Shown piece after piece: positions 8,142 through 17,649 of a stretch of 64,000 nt of DNA. The stretch is taken from the NCBI RefSeq assembly GCF_023715405.1, contig NZ_JAMBOC010000004.1, forward strand, positions 62,001-126,000, written 5' to 3'. The notes under the pieces are model-generated. The model was not told the DNA's origin. It searched no databases and saw nothing but the letters and a program-made list of their open reading frames with translations. This DNA comes from Solibacillus isronensis (GTDB lineage Bacteria; Bacillota; Bacilli; Bacillales_A; Planococcaceae). Every line of letters starts with the position of its first letter. Within the stretch, counting starts at the first letter, position 1. Position numbers and translations under genes: made by a program.

Positions 8142-9076
8142 TGACTATAGAAAATAAATATAATGACCAAATCGCTCCGGAGCGTTTTAAAATTGTAGGC
8201 GCCCGTCCAAATGATGCGGATTCCTTAAACAAAAAGCAAATTTCCTTTTGGCAAGAGGTTATGTACCGTTTTTCACATAATAAGCTCGCAATTATAGGCT
8301 TGATTATTTTAGCGTTTATTACGATTATGGGCATCTTTGCACCGATGTTTTCCTCTTGGACTTATGAAGAAAATACGGGTCTTTACAATACAGCCCCTTC
8401 AGCTGCCCACTGGTTCGGTACTGACGACCTTGCACGCGACTTATTCGTTCGCGTATGGATTGGCGCACGAATTTCGTTATTCATCGGTCTTGCCGCAGCT
8501 GTGATCGATTTAATTATTGGTGTTCTCTGGGGCAGTATTTCAGGATTACTTGGTGGCCGCGTAGATAACATTATGATGCGTATTGCCGATGTTTTAACAG
8601 CGATTCCTTATTTATTAGTTGTTATTATTCTACTAGTCGTTATGGAAAAAGGATTAATTCCTATGATTATCGCCCTCTCCTTTACCGGATGGGTAAACAT
8701 GGCTCGTATCGTTCGTGCTGAAGTGCTTTCAATCAAGAGTCGTGAATTTGTTTTAGCATCTCGGACATTAGGTGCTGGTACATGGCATTTAATTAAACGT
8801 CATCTAATTCCAAATGCAATGGGGGCAATTCTAGTAACAATGACATTAACCATCCCAGCTGCTATCTTTACAGAATCATTTTTAAGCTATATTGGTTTAG
8901 GGGTACAACAACCGCTTGCAAGTTGGGGGACGATGGCTTCAGAAGGAAATAAGGCAATCCAATCTGCACCTTGGCGATTAATGTTCCCTGCCCTCTTCAT
9001 TTCGTTAACGATTTTCGCATTTAACGCTGTTGGAGATGGTCTTCGCGATGCTTTAGATCCAAAATTACGTAAATAG
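8141..9076 (+). CDS. oppC: oligopeptide ABC transporter permease OppC
   Basis: 311 residues. The cytoplasmic N-terminal tail and first helix (NKLAIIGLIILAFITIMGIFAP) are followed by the HWFGTDDLARDLFVRVWIGAR segment that marks OppC/DppC proteins. The EAA loop is EFVLASRTLGAGTWHLIKRH. Its ATG overlaps the oppB stop in TAATG, which indicates translational coupling. It forms the heteromeric permease with OppB. Confidence 0.93.
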   Translation: MTIENKYNDQIAPERFKIVGARPNDADSLNKKQISFWQEVMYRFSHNKLAIIGLIILAFITIMGIFAPMFSSWTYEENTGLYNTAPSAAHWFGTDDLARDLFVRVWIGARISLFIGLAAAVIDLIIGVLWGSISGLLGGRVDNIMMRIADVLTAIPYLLVVIILLVVMEKGLIPMIIALSFTGWVNMARIVRAEVLSIKSREFVLASRTLGAGTWHLIKRHLIPNAMGAILVTMTLTIPAAIFTESFLSYIGLGVQQPLASWGTMASEGNKAIQSAPWRLMFPALFISLTIFAFNAVGDGLRDALDPKLRK

Positions 9077-9091
9077 AAAAGGGTGTACGAT

Positions 9092-10144
9092 ATGAAAAAG
9101 AAAATTTTAGAAGTTAATGATTTACATATTCATTTCAAAACGTACGCCGGTATTGTACAAGCTGTACGAGGCGTAAACTTTGAACTGTACGAAGGCGAAA
9201 CATTAGCTATCGTAGGTGAATCGGGCTCAGGTAAAAGTGTTACGAGTAATGCTTTGATGAAGCTGATTCCTGAGCCACCCGGTATTTATGCAAAGGGCGA
9301 AATTAAATTTAATGGTCGTGATCTGATTCCTCTTTCAGAAAAAGAAATGTTGTCAATCCGGGGCAATGAAGTGGCAATGATTTTCCAAGATCCGATGACA
9401 GCACTTAACCCAACGATGCGAATCGGCAAGCAAATTATGGAAGTATTATTGAAGCATAAAAAAGTTTCCAGTAAAGGAGCAGCGAAAACTCGTTCCATTG
9501 AATTATTAAATCAAGTGGGTATCCCTTTTCCGGAAAAACGTTTTGCTTCTTATCCACACGAGCTTTCCGGTGGTATGCGTCAGCGCGTTGTCATCGCGAT
9601 TGCCCTTGCTGCGGATCCTAAGCTTTTAATCGCTGATGAACCAACTACAGCACTCGACGTAACGATTCAGGCACAAATTTTAGAGTTGATGAAGGACATT
9701 CAAAAAAGTTCAAATACATCGATTATTTTTATTACCCATGATTTAGGGGTCGTGGCAAACGTGGCTGACCGTGTTGCCGTTATGTATGCCGGACAAATTG
9801 TTGAGTATGGTACAGTAGAGGACATTTTCTACAACCCTAAGCATCCTTATACTTGGGGTCTGCTAGGTTCAATGCCCGACTTAAACAACTCTACAGACGA
9901 GTTATTACGTGCAATACCTGGTTCACCGCCAAACTTGATTAATCCGCCTACAGGCTGTGCATTTGCCCCTCGCAATGAGCTGGCTTTAGCAATCGACTAT
10001 GAGGAAGAGCCACCGATGTTCCAAGTTTCTGACACTCATTTTGCAAAAACTTGGTTACTTCATCCGAATGCTCCAAAAATTCCACTTCCTGAGGCGGTTG
10101 CTCGCCGTATTGAATCGGCAAAAGGAGGCACAGCTAATGCGTAA
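9092..10144 (+). CDS. oppD: oligopeptide ABC transporter ATPase OppD
   Basis: 350 residues, starting at the ATG after AAGGGTG (a GTG nine bases earlier would leave no spacing). Walker A is GESGSGKS, the Q-loop is MIFQDPMTALNP, the ABC signature is LSGGMRQR, Walker B is LLIADEPT and the switch His is in ITHDLG. The C-terminal oligopeptide-transport extension (PGSPPNLINPPTGCAFAPR) carries a Cys. Full OppD proteins of this type usually have a Cys cluster binding Fe-S; only one Cys is present here. It powers transport with OppF. Confidence 0.92.
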   Translation: MKKKILEVNDLHIHFKTYAGIVQAVRGVNFELYEGETLAIVGESGSGKSVTSNALMKLIPEPPGIYAKGEIKFNGRDLIPLSEKEMLSIRGNEVAMIFQDPMTALNPTMRIGKQIMEVLLKHKKVSSKGAAKTRSIELLNQVGIPFPEKRFASYPHELSGGMRQRVVIAIALAADPKLLIADEPTTALDVTIQAQILELMKDIQKSSNTSIIFITHDLGVVANVADRVAVMYAGQIVEYGTVEDIFYNPKHPYTWGLLGSMPDLNNSTDELLRAIPGSPPNLINPPTGCAFAPRNELALAIDYEEEPPMFQVSDTHFAKTWLLHPNAPKIPLPEAVARRIESAKGGTANA

Positions 10145-11042
10145 AAAGATTTTAGAAGTAAAAGGGTTAAAACAATATTTCGGTACTGGCAAAGAGCCAA
10201 TTAAAGCGGTTGACGGCATTAGCTTCGACGTTTATGAAGGCGAAACCCTTGGACTAGTGGGTGAATCTGGCTGTGGTAAATCAACAACGGGACGTTCGAT
10301 TATTCGCCTATATGATATTACTGAAGGTGAAATTTTATTTAACCAAAAAAATGTGAATTCTTATTCTTCAAGAAAAGAATCGATGCAGTTCAACCGTGAC
10401 ATGCAAATGATTTTTCAAGATCCCTACGCATCGTTAAACCCGCGAATGACAGCTGGTGAAATTATTGCGGAAGGCTACGATATTCACGGCCTTCACAAAA
10501 ATAAAAAAGACCGTCAAGAAAAAATTGGAGAGCTGTTAGAATCTGTCGGTTTAAACCGTGAGCATGCAAACCGTTATGCACATGAATTTTCAGGCGGTCA
10601 ACGTCAACGTATTGGGATTGCCCGCGCGTTAAGCTTAGATCCAAGCTTCATCATTGCGGATGAGCCAATTTCTGCTCTAGACGTATCTATTCAAGCTCAA
10701 GTCGTTAACTTATTAAAACAGCTACAAAAAGAACGTGGGTTAACATACTTATTCATTGCCCACGATTTATCGATGGTGAAGTATATCTCGGATCGTATTG
10801 CTGTTATGTATCGCGGAAAAATTTTAGAGTTAGGTGATGCGGATGAGATATACAACAATCCGATTCATCCTTATACAAAGTCTTTACTTTCTGCTGTACC
10901 TCAACCCAACCCTGAGTATGAGCGTAAACGTGTCCGTATTCCTTACAAGCATGAAGAAACACCTGATAATGCGGAGACTTTAGAAGCACGTCCAGGGCAT
11001 TTCGTATTTGCCACAAAACAGCAACTTGCTAGCTGGTTATAA
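10137..11042 (+). CDS. oppF: oligopeptide ABC transporter ATPase OppF
   Basis: 301 residues, from the ATG behind AAAGGAGG; it overlaps the end of oppD by eight bases. Walker A is GESGCGKST, the Q-loop is [14 protein letters not shown], the signature is [15 protein letters not shown], and Walker B is FIIADEPIS. It is the second ATPase of the heterodimeric Opp motor. The C-terminus is somewhat shorter than typical OppF, lacking the usual long Cys-containing extension. A strong terminator follows, closing the operon. Confidence 0.92.
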   Translation: MRKKILEVKGLKQYFGTGKEPIKAVDGISFDVYEGETLGLVGESGCGKSTTGRSIIRLYDITEGEILFNQKNVNSYSSRKESMQFNRDMQMIFQDPYASLNPRMTAGEIIAEGYDIHGLHKNKKDRQEKIGELLESVGLNREHANRYAHEFSGGQRQRIGIARALSLDPSFIIADEPISALDVSIQAQVVNLLKQLQKERGLTYLFIAHDLSMVKYISDRIAVMYRGKILELGDADEIYNNPIHPYTKSLLSAVPQPNPEYERKRVRIPYKHEETPDNAETLEARPGHFVFATKQQLASWL

Positions 11043-11048
11043 ATAAAG

Positions 11049-11082
11049 AGCCGAGTATCCAATTTGAGTACTCGGCTTTTTT
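11049..11082 (+). terminator. rho-independent terminator of the opp operon
   Basis: Nine-base arms AGCCGAGTA / TACTCGGCT with an 11-nt loop and T6 tail, seven bases after oppF. Confidence 0.85.
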
Positions 11083-11162
11083 CATTATAGTGTCCAATTT
11101 CTCTACCATTTTCTCACTCCTTCATTGCAAAGGATTGGAAAATGGCCCTTTTATTTCTCATG

Positions 11163-11191
11163 AAAAATAGCCTCGACAAAATCGAGGCTAT
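11163..11191 (-). terminator. rho-independent terminator of the acyl-CoA ligase gene
   Basis: Perfect 10-bp arms ATAGCCTCGA / TCGAGGCTAT around 5 nt, with a T-rich tail on the minus strand (A5 at 11163-11167). Confidence 0.85.
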
Positions 11192-11195
11192 CATT

Positions 11196-12683
11196 TTATA
11201 TCGTTTGTTTTGGTCTTAACGTATGCTTCAGTACTTTACCAGATGCATTTCGTGGCAGTTGATCGATAAAGTCGACTTCAAACGGAACTTTATATTTTGC
11301 AAGCTGTGTCATGCAATAGTCCAATACATCTTGTTCCATTAGTTGTTGGCCTTCTTTTAATACAACAAATGCCTTTGGAACTTCACCATAAACTTCATGA
11401 GGGACCCCTACGACCGCAGCCTCTAAAATCTGAGGCATTTGGTAAAGTACCTCTTCCACTTCAATCGGATAAATATTTTCTCCGCCGCGAATAATCATAT
11501 CCTTTTTACGATCTACAATATATAAATAGCCTTCCTCGTCAAAACGGCCTAAATCTCCAGTATACAGCCATCCATCCTGAATCGACTTTGCTGTTTCTTC
11601 CGGTGCGCGCAAATATCCCTTCATTACTTGGGGACCTTTAACGCAAATTTCACCGACTTCCCCTAATGGCACAATTTCACCATTTGCATCACGCAGCTGA
11701 ATTTCAGTCCGCGCTAACGGTTTGCCTACTGAACCGATTTTAAACAGTGCTGCATCATCCAGCAATGAACTCGCTGCAGGTGAATTTTCCGTTTGCCCGT
11801 ACAAATTCTGTACTTTTACTTTCGGGAATGTATCCTTCAGACGCTTAACAAGCTCATATGGCATCGGTGCAGCGCCGTAACAGAACAGGCGCAGTTGACT
11901 AAATTCATAGGACTGCAGCTCTGGTTTGTTTAATAAAATCGTATACATTGCCGGTACACCAAAGAAAATGGTTGCCTTTGTTTCCACTAGATTTTTCAAT
12001 GTTTGATCTGGTGAAAATGCTTCTTCTATAAGAACGGCTCCTCCTTTATAAATTGTCGGCACCGCAAATACATGGCTGCCTGCACAGTGGAATAATGGTG
12101 TACAAATAAACATACGGTCCTCAGTCGTCATATTCAATGAGTCAGACCAGATTTGCGCAGTCTCCAAAATATTCCGATGACTGAGCATAACCCCTTTTGG
12201 TTTTCCTGTCGTTCCGGATGTATACATAACAACGGACGTATCCTCAAGGTCTAACTGCGGTAATGCTGGAGAAGCGCTACTTCCATTTATAATTTCTTTG
12301 ATTTGTGAAAGTGAAAGGATTTCCTGAAAATCATGTGTCGTAAGATCAATCGTCGCTTGCAGTTTTTCATCATATATTAAAATTTTTGCCTCTGAATGCT
12401 TAAATATAAAATCCACTTCAGGAGGAGCCAGCTTTGTATTCACAGGCATTACGGTTAAGCCTGCAAGCTGGACACCATAATAAACAGCCATAAATAAATG
12501 GGAGTTGAGCGCAAATTCTGCTACAATATCATCTTTTTGAAAACCCTTTTCAATCAGATAACCGGCAATTTTCCGCGAGTTCTTCAGAAGTTCTTCATAT
12601 GACCATACTTCATTTTCAAATTGAATAGCCGTTGCATTCGGTGTCTCCAGAGCTTGGTCAACTAATGCCTGTAAAACTGTCAT
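11196..12683 (-). CDS. long-chain fatty-acid--CoA ligase family protein (AMP-forming)
   Basis: 495 residues of the ANL adenylating superfamily. Core motifs in order: YTSGTTGKPKG (A3 phosphate loop), LYGQTE (A5), GWLYTGDLG (A7), KDMIIRGGENIYPIEVE (A8 hinge) and RNASGKVLKHTLR with the catalytic Lys (A10). It should activate a carboxylic acid to acyl-AMP and transfer it to CoA. Length and motifs are close to YhfL/FadD-like enzymes; an aryl or medium-chain acid is equally possible. The ATG has GAGGGGG upstream. It stands alone with its own terminator. Confidence 0.88.
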   Translation of the reverse strand: MTVLQALVDQALETPNATAIQFENEVWSYEELLKNSRKIAGYLIEKGFQKDDIVAEFALNSHLFMAVYYGVQLAGLTVMPVNTKLAPPEVDFIFKHSEAKILIYDEKLQATIDLTTHDFQEILSLSQIKEIINGSSASPALPQLDLEDTSVVMYTSGTTGKPKGVMLSHRNILETAQIWSDSLNMTTEDRMFICTPLFHCAGSHVFAVPTIYKGGAVLIEEAFSPDQTLKNLVETKATIFFGVPAMYTILLNKPELQSYEFSQLRLFCYGAAPMPYELVKRLKDTFPKVKVQNLYGQTENSPAASSLLDDAALFKIGSVGKPLARTEIQLRDANGEIVPLGEVGEICVKGPQVMKGYLRAPEETAKSIQDGWLYTGDLGRFDEEGYLYIVDRKKDMIIRGGENIYPIEVEEVLYQMPQILEAAVVGVPHEVYGEVPKAFVVLKEGQQLMEQDVLDYCMTQLAKYKVPFEVDFIDQLPRNASGKVLKHTLRPKQTI

Positions 12684-12872
12684 TTAAAATCCCCCTCAGT
12701 TTATAAATATCTTAATATTCTAAATTTTAACAATTTTAAGCTGCTTAATGCAATATTTTCTGTGTTTTTATTTTTCTAAGCATTTTACGAAAATATTTGA
12801 ATCCTCGAATGATATACGTTTTTTTTGGATAAGCTAGTTGTCAAATAAAGCTAATTGATCCATTTTATTTGG

Positions 12873-12901
12873 ACATAAAAATATTCAGAGTGGACAAATT
12901 A
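12873..12901 (+). promoter_or_regulatory. sigma-G-like promoter of the DUF1540 gene
   Basis: ACATA (12873-12877), 17 bp, CAAATTA (12895-12901). Forespore sigma-G promoters are roughly gyATr-N17/18-cAtnnTA, so this fits 4/5 and 4/5 fixed positions. Inference by eye; a sigma-A origin is not excluded. Confidence 0.4.
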
Positions 12902-12905
12902 ATGA

Positions 12906-12942
12906 TGAAGCAAAAGGAAGCAAACAAGCGCCTTTTACTTCA
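12906..12942. repeat. inverted repeat in the 5' leader of the DUF1540 gene
   Basis: TGAAGcAAAAGG pairs with CCTTTTaCTTCA (one mismatch) around a 13-nt loop, 29 bp before the start codon. It would form a 5'-UTR stem. No T-run follows, so it is not an obvious terminator. Confidence 0.45.
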
Positions 12943-12971
12943 CAATTGCTAAATCAAAGAGGAGGAAAACT

Positions 12972-13208
12972 ATGCCAGCTTTAGAGGTGAAATGTACTGT
13001 ATCAGATTGTTTTTTCCATGCAAAGGGGAATTTCTGTGGGGCCGAAAAAATTGAAATTGATATGGAAAGCATAACCAACAAAAAAGAGCGGTCGGAATTT
13101 GCTTCTGATTTTGATTTGCAAGCCCCTAAACAAAAAGAAGCCAAGTCTTCCAGTGACACTTGCTGCAAAACATTTATTTGTAAAAAAGATGCAGAAAAGC
13201 GTCACTAA
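12972..13208 (+). CDS. DUF1540 domain-containing small Cys-rich protein
   Basis: 78 residues, ATG behind AGAGGAGG. The N-terminal CTVSDCFFHAKGNFCGAEKIEI and the C-terminal DTCCKTFIC give six cysteines in the DUF1540 spacing (C-x4-C...C...CC...C), suggesting a small metal-binding fold. The family is frequent in endospore formers, function unknown. The upstream sigma-G-like elements and neighbouring spore-type gene suggest forespore expression; this is inference. Confidence 0.8.
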   Translation: MPALEVKCTVSDCFFHAKGNFCGAEKIEIDMESITNKKERSEFASDFDLQAPKQKEAKSSSDTCCKTFICKKDAEKRH

Positions 13209-13219
13209 GTAAATTGGAA

Positions 13220-13266
13220 GAAGCTGTCTAGAAAGTGTACACCACTTATTTAGACAGCTTCCTTTT
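13220..13266. terminator. bidirectional terminator between convergent small genes
   Basis: Arms GAAGCTGTCTA / TAGACAGCTTC with a 20-nt loop, followed by CTTTTT on the plus strand. It lies between the convergent DUF1540 gene and the 79-aa gene. Confidence 0.7.
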
Positions 13267-13276
13267 TATTAACGAT

Positions 13277-13516
13277 TTAATGCGGACCGTTGCCACCTAA
13301 CTGCCCACTACCAGGCACTTCATTAACCTTGTAAGTACGGCTGTCTACTTCCAGATTTTCCGTTAAAGGTCGAAGCGGCATTTCATCAGTCGTCTTCACT
13401 TCCTGTTCCTTGGCAAGGATAGCAAGCGTTTCATTATACGAAAGGCCGGAAGCTGCATTTAAACGCTTTACTTCATTAACATCTGTTCCTGCTTCTGTGA
13501 AATTTTTTTCGTTCAT
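13277..13516 (-). CDS. small spore-type protein, gamma-SASP-like (79 aa)
   Basis: A hydrophilic 79-residue protein behind a strong GAGGAGGTGG site. The segment AGTDVNEVKRLNAASGLSYNE resembles the TDVxxVKxxNAxS motif of gamma-type small acid-soluble spore proteins, but the tandem repeat organisation of classical SspE is absent and the C-terminus (VPGSGQLGGNGPH) is different. A sigma-G-like promoter lies just upstream. Spore association is therefore likely, exact family uncertain. Monocistronic, convergent with the DUF1540 gene. Confidence 0.65.
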   Translation of the reverse strand: MNEKNFTEAGTDVNEVKRLNAASGLSYNETLAILAKEQEVKTTDEMPLRPLTENLEVDSRTYKVNEVPGSGQLGGNGPH

Positions 13517-13536
13517 TCATCCACCTCCTCAACTAT

Positions 13537-13565
13537 TAGGATGTGCGGTGAACAATTGTTTATGT
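13537..13565 (-). promoter_or_regulatory. sigma-G-like promoter of the gamma-SASP-like gene
   Basis: On the minus strand, ACATA (13561-13565), 17 bp, CATCCTA (13537-13543). The -10 is a perfect cAtnnTA match and the -35 fits gyATr at 4/5. The strong ribosome site follows within 20 bp, so the leader would be very short. Confidence 0.5.
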
Positions 13566-13584
13566 AACTATTAGTTAATCAAAT

Positions 13585-14841
13585 CTACAATGTTTCCGTA
13601 ACATGCACTTCTTTGTATAACATAATTCCAACCAATCCGACTAAAGAAAAAAGTACCGGAATAATGAAGCCGTAGAAATAACCGTATTGTAAATTTATTG
13701 AACTTGCCTGAACATAGTCCAATATTGCACCTAAAAAAATCGGCAGTAACACAGCACTTAGAAAGCCTCCTGTATTGGCAAATCCTGATACAATGCCGGA
13801 CTCTGTCATCGGGAAAGACTGCCTTACAGCAGCAAATGTCAATGCGCTTGCCCCATAACCAAAACCGATAAGGAAGAAAAGAACTATGACCCCAATTAAT
13901 GATGGGTACCCCTGAAATAAAAGAAACATAAACCAGCTTGCAAAAACAATCGATTGCACCGCTATATAGGGTTTTTTAATCGATTCATACATACTCGCAA
14001 CCCAGCTCATAAATGGTGCACCAATAATTGCACCAACTAAACTAACCATAATTAACTGGCTCGCTTGTGACCGGCTCATTTCGTAAAGATCCATTCCGTA
14101 CGGCACAGCCCATGAACTGATAAATCCAACATAGCCTCCCACTACTCCAAAATGGCATAAAAATAAAGCCCATGCTTGCCGGCTGGAAAAGACTCTTTTT
14201 ACTATGCCAGCTGTTTTTTCACGTTGGACTGGCTCTGTTTCTACAGGCAATGTTTGCGGAAAAGCTCTTTTTGCTTGTTTTATTAGAACCATGTACAGCA
14301 TTATGCCGCATAAACTTACAAGAAGACCTAATGAGAAAAATGCCCATCTCCATCCAAGGAGTCCAATCCAAGACGAAAATGGTACAGTTGCCAACAAGAA
14401 ACCTAAACTGCCTGTCATCCCGGCAAAACCTACTAAACGGACAAATTCCTTTTTATAAAACCATTGGCCTAATATGAGCATCATATTAACCCAAATCGTT
14501 GCATCCCCTATTCCGGTAAAAATTCGCGATATAAATAATACCGACTCATGTGTCCCGACACTGTAAAGAACTGTTCCCACGCCGGCAAGGACCGCACCAA
14601 ATATAAGAAAGAAGTTTGGACCAAAGCGATCCGCCAAAATCCCCATTGGTATTTGCAAACTTGTATATACAAAAAATTGAACTCCTGTTATTAACCCGAT
14701 TGTCGTAGCTGTAATATTAAAGTCGTGCATCAGCTGATCGGTAATTAAGCCAGGTGCAGTCCGCTGACTAGCCATCAATAAATACGTAAGCAATACCGAA
14801 ACAAAAACTACCCATCTGTACTTACTATTTTGCTTTTCCAA
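13585..14841 (-). CDS. MFS transporter
   Basis: 418 residues, about 12 membrane helices in two halves with a cytoplasmic loop near residue 205 (RAFPQTLPVETEPVQREK). The loop-2/3 signature is GILADRFGPN. The start is TTG with GGGAG nine bases upstream; no ATG is near. It moves a small solute by proton-linked antiport or symport. No metabolic neighbour suggests a substrate. Monocistronic. Confidence 0.85.
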   Translation of the reverse strand: MEKQNSKYRWVVFVSVLLTYLLMASQRTAPGLITDQLMHDFNITATTIGLITGVQFFVYTSLQIPMGILADRFGPNFFLIFGAVLAGVGTVLYSVGTHESVLFISRIFTGIGDATIWVNMMLILGQWFYKKEFVRLVGFAGMTGSLGFLLATVPFSSWIGLLGWRWAFFSLGLLVSLCGIMLYMVLIKQAKRAFPQTLPVETEPVQREKTAGIVKRVFSSRQAWALFLCHFGVVGGYVGFISSWAVPYGMDLYEMSRSQASQLIMVSLVGAIIGAPFMSWVASMYESIKKPYIAVQSIVFASWFMFLLFQGYPSLIGVIVLFFLIGFGYGASALTFAAVRQSFPMTESGIVSGFANTGGFLSAVLLPIFLGAILDYVQASSINLQYGYFYGFIIPVLFSLVGLVGIMLYKEVHVTETL

Positions 14842-15005
14842 TGTTCACTGCTCCCATAAAAGTTTTTCTTTAAACATTTGAATTCTTTAATTATGAGTTC
14901 TTATTCCTTATCCATTTTATGAAAATACTTTGCCAGTTATCTTTTCAAGCCAACACTTTCATAAAGTTATATACCCTACATATAAATAACAGTATGCAGG
15001 GTTAG

Positions 15006-15671
15006 TTGCATATTTTTATTCAAGAAAAAAACAATGAAGGAAGTGAAACTATTCTTCAAATTGGTCCAATACCTGTTAGTACTGTTCGATTAGATTATGG
15101 ACCGAACCAATTGGTATATTATCCTCATGTTACTTACAAGTGGGATCATTCATGGGAAAGTGAGATGAATGAGGCGATTAAGGCGTTAGTAAAAAAACAA
15201 ATTGCACAGCAAGTTGGTGATATGCCGACAACAGTAGAAGAAATGCTGGGGCTATATGAAATAAAAAATAATCAGCGGCAAGTACTAAGTTTGAGCCTTT
15301 CCAATTATACGTACCATGAAAAAGCCGCACACGGAATGACGACAATTGAATCACTGACATTTGATATAGAAAAGAAGAAGCTATGTACACTCAAGGATTT
15401 ATTTAAACCGGGCACCAATTATGTCAGAAGACTTTCTGCTCTTGTCGATATTCAAATACAGGAGCGGGATCTCCCTACATTAGGTGATTTTCCGGGTATA
15501 AGTCCGGATCAGGATTTCTATATTGCAGATAAGACACTCGTCATTTATTTTCAATTATATGAGATTACTCCATATGTTGTAGGTCTGCCTATGTTTCCGA
15601 TTTCTGTTTTTGATTTGGCAGATATTATCGATGAATCCGGTCCGCTTGGCAGATTGGCGACTAACGGTTAA
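15006..15671 (+). CDS. DUF3298/DUF4163-like protein
   Basis: 221 residues from a TTG start after GCAGGG; no in-frame ATG is near the N-terminus. The body resembles the DUF4163-DUF3298 pair found in RsiV and related lysozyme-inhibitor-like proteins: YYPHVTYKWDHSWESEMNEAIKALV, then ESLTFDIEKKKLCTLKDLFKPG, then the Tyr/Pro-rich FYIADKTLVIYFQLYEITPYV. No signal peptide or membrane helix is visible, so it may be cytoplasmic or the true N-terminus may differ. Role unknown. Confidence 0.7.
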   Translation: MHIFIQEKNNEGSETILQIGPIPVSTVRLDYGPNQLVYYPHVTYKWDHSWESEMNEAIKALVKKQIAQQVGDMPTTVEEMLGLYEIKNNQRQVLSLSLSNYTYHEKAAHGMTTIESLTFDIEKKKLCTLKDLFKPGTNYVRRLSALVDIQIQERDLPTLGDFPGISPDQDFYIADKTLVIYFQLYEITPYVVGLPMFPISVFDLADIIDESGPLGRLATNG

Positions 15672-15681
15672 TGTTAATTAA

Positions 15682-15725
15682 AAATGTACTATATTTTTAA
15701 TTTCAAAATATAGTACATTTCTTTT
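15682..15725 (+). terminator. rho-independent terminator
   Basis: A 16-bp AT-rich stem (AAATGTACTATATTTT / AAAATATAGTACATTT) with a 7-nt loop and CTTTTC tail, eleven bases after the DUF3298-like gene. Confidence 0.75.
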
Positions 15726-15777
15726 CATACTTGTAATGAGGTGCCAAGTAAAAAATTTTATACGTCCCTTTCCAATG

Positions 15778-17175
15778 TTAAATAATGAAAAGCGCTACAA
15801 TCGTCGTCACGATTAAACCGATTATTACCGGTACAAGATTTCTTCTCGCAAGCTCAAACGGGCTAACATTACAAATGGCTGCTGCAGGAATTAGCGCCCA
15901 TGGAACAAGTGTACCGCCACCTACCCAAATAGCAGCAATTTGACCAAGAGCAGTCAATGTAGCCGTACCTTCTCCGATTGCAGTACCAAATAAATTCCCT
16001 AGTGATCCGACTAATGAAATCCCTGAAAATCCAGAACCGTCCAGTCCTGTAATTGCCCCAACACCTGTTAATGTCACAACAGCAATTTCCGTTGTTAATG
16101 GTACAAGCGCCGCCAGTCCCATACCAAGGTCATTCACTATACCATGTGATGTTTCAGGCAAATGATTTCCGAGAATTGTAAGGAAACCCGCGTCGCCTAA
16201 ATAAAAAAATGCCGCAATCGGGATGACCGGTCCAAATACTTTAAACCCAAACTGAAACCCTTTAATAAAGTAGCTCGTTGTTTGGTCGAGCCCTTTCTTT
16301 TTATAAGCAATAACACAAAGTATCAGCAGGATAAAAACAGAAGTGCCTCCTACTAGTGCTGTTGCGTCTCCCCCTTGAAGATCAAAAATAGCCATTGCAA
16401 CAACATCCAGTACAAAGACAACCGGAATTAAAAGAGCGAAGATTTTTTTCTGAGTCATCGATAATAGATTTTCCGTTTGCTCCAGCTCTTGCTCTGTACT
16501 ATTATCATACGTTCCCACTAAAGGAATAGTGCCGCGCTTCATATCCCGCTTCAAAAAGTAAAATGCTACAGCTGTCGTCACAACCCCCATTGTTATGACA
16601 AGAGGAATACTTGCCGATATGACATCTCCTACAGGAAGTCCTGCAGCATCAGCCGTTAACTTCGGTGCACCTTGAATAATAAAATCACTGGATAACGCAA
16701 TCCCGTGACCGAATAAGTTCATTGCCATCGCTACACCTAATGCCGGCAGTCCCGCCCGTATAGCTACAGGCAACAAAACAGCCCCGAGTAGCGCAACTGC
16801 AGGTGATGGCCAGAAAAACCAGGAAATGATCATCATCAATATCCCGATTGTCCAAAATCCTAATGTCGGGTTTTTAATAATCTTTGTAAAAGGGGCAATC
16901 ATTACTTCATTAATTCCCGTTTTAGTTAGTACCCGGCTCATCGCAACGATAATTGAAATAATTAAAATAGTAGATAAAAGTTCGGTTATTGCATAAATAA
17001 AGCTATTAAAAACCCCGCCAATTGAAGAAACAAAATCCCCTGTCGCGACGAAAGCAATAACGAAAATCCCCACAATACTAATCAATGTTGTATCCAGACG
17101 TCTAATCATAAAGATAATGATCAGCATGATGAAAACAACATAGATCCAGTGGAGAGCTGTTATTTCAATCCCCAT
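15778..17175 (-). CDS. putative organic-acid/gluconate-type membrane permease
   Basis: 465 residues, 11-12 hydrophobic helices. It has the broad architecture of the ion-transporter superfamily that includes GntP, CitMHS and related carriers, with conserved-looking GHGIALSSDFIIQGAPKLTADAAG and TGVGAITGLDGSGFSG loops. The ATG follows AGAGGTAG. I do not recognise a precise family or substrate. It is monocistronic, two genes upstream of the true GntP member at 17,696. Confidence 0.65.
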   Translation of the reverse strand: MGIEITALHWIYVVFIMLIIIFMIRRLDTTLISIVGIFVIAFVATGDFVSSIGGVFNSFIYAITELLSTILIISIIVAMSRVLTKTGINEVMIAPFTKIIKNPTLGFWTIGILMMIISWFFWPSPAVALLGAVLLPVAIRAGLPALGVAMAMNLFGHGIALSSDFIIQGAPKLTADAAGLPVGDVISASIPLVITMGVVTTAVAFYFLKRDMKRGTIPLVGTYDNSTEQELEQTENLLSMTQKKIFALLIPVVFVLDVVAMAIFDLQGGDATALVGGTSVFILLILCVIAYKKKGLDQTTSYFIKGFQFGFKVFGPVIPIAAFFYLGDAGFLTILGNHLPETSHGIVNDLGMGLAALVPLTTEIAVVTLTGVGAITGLDGSGFSGISLVGSLGNLFGTAIGEGTATLTALGQIAAIWVGGGTLVPWALIPAAAICNVSPFELARRNLVPVIIGLIVTTIVALFII

Positions 17176-17403
17176 ACTCTACCTCTTTTCCTTTTTACTT
17201 AGCATATGGAGAGAAAAGAAAGGTTGTGAGCGCCTAGTACCAATATATATTTTTTAAGTTTTTATGTTATTCGCCTAGATTCTATAAATTATAGCTCAAT
17301 GTTAGTAAGGCCATTCTAAAAATAACTTCCTTGGTCATTTGTGTTTATTTATTGATGGTAAAGAGACATATTACATATAAAAGATAAAAATAGAGGTGTA
17401 CTT

Positions 17404-17649
17404 ATGGCGATTTGCCCGTTATGCAATGCATTAGAAAAAGTCAGTATGACATGTCCGACATGTAACAGTCCGCTGCAGGATGGAGGAAAGATAGCCGATT
17501 ATTCAGATCCATACGGACATTATAATGATGAAAATACTGTTAAGCTTTTTGACGGCTATCCAAATACCGCTAAAGAAGAGATTTGTCCACATTTACTCGT
17601 TTGCAGAGATTGCAGCTTTGAGCGGATCCTGTTTATACAGGAACAATAA
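17404..17649 (+). CDS. conserved small zinc-ribbon-like protein
   Basis: 81 residues, ATG behind AGAGGTG. Three pairs of cysteines are visible: ICPLC near the N-terminus, TCPTC, and CPHLLVCRDC near the C-terminus. This spacing suggests one or two zinc ribbons. The middle is acidic and Tyr/Asp-rich (DYSDPYGHYNDEN). I do not recognise the family. A CATATTA motif at 17,373-17,379 resembles a forespore -10, but no well-spaced -35 is visible. Confidence 0.7.
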   Translation: MAICPLCNALEKVSMTCPTCNSPLQDGGKIADYSDPYGHYNDENTVKLFDGYPNTAKEEICPHLLVCRDCSFERILFIQEQ

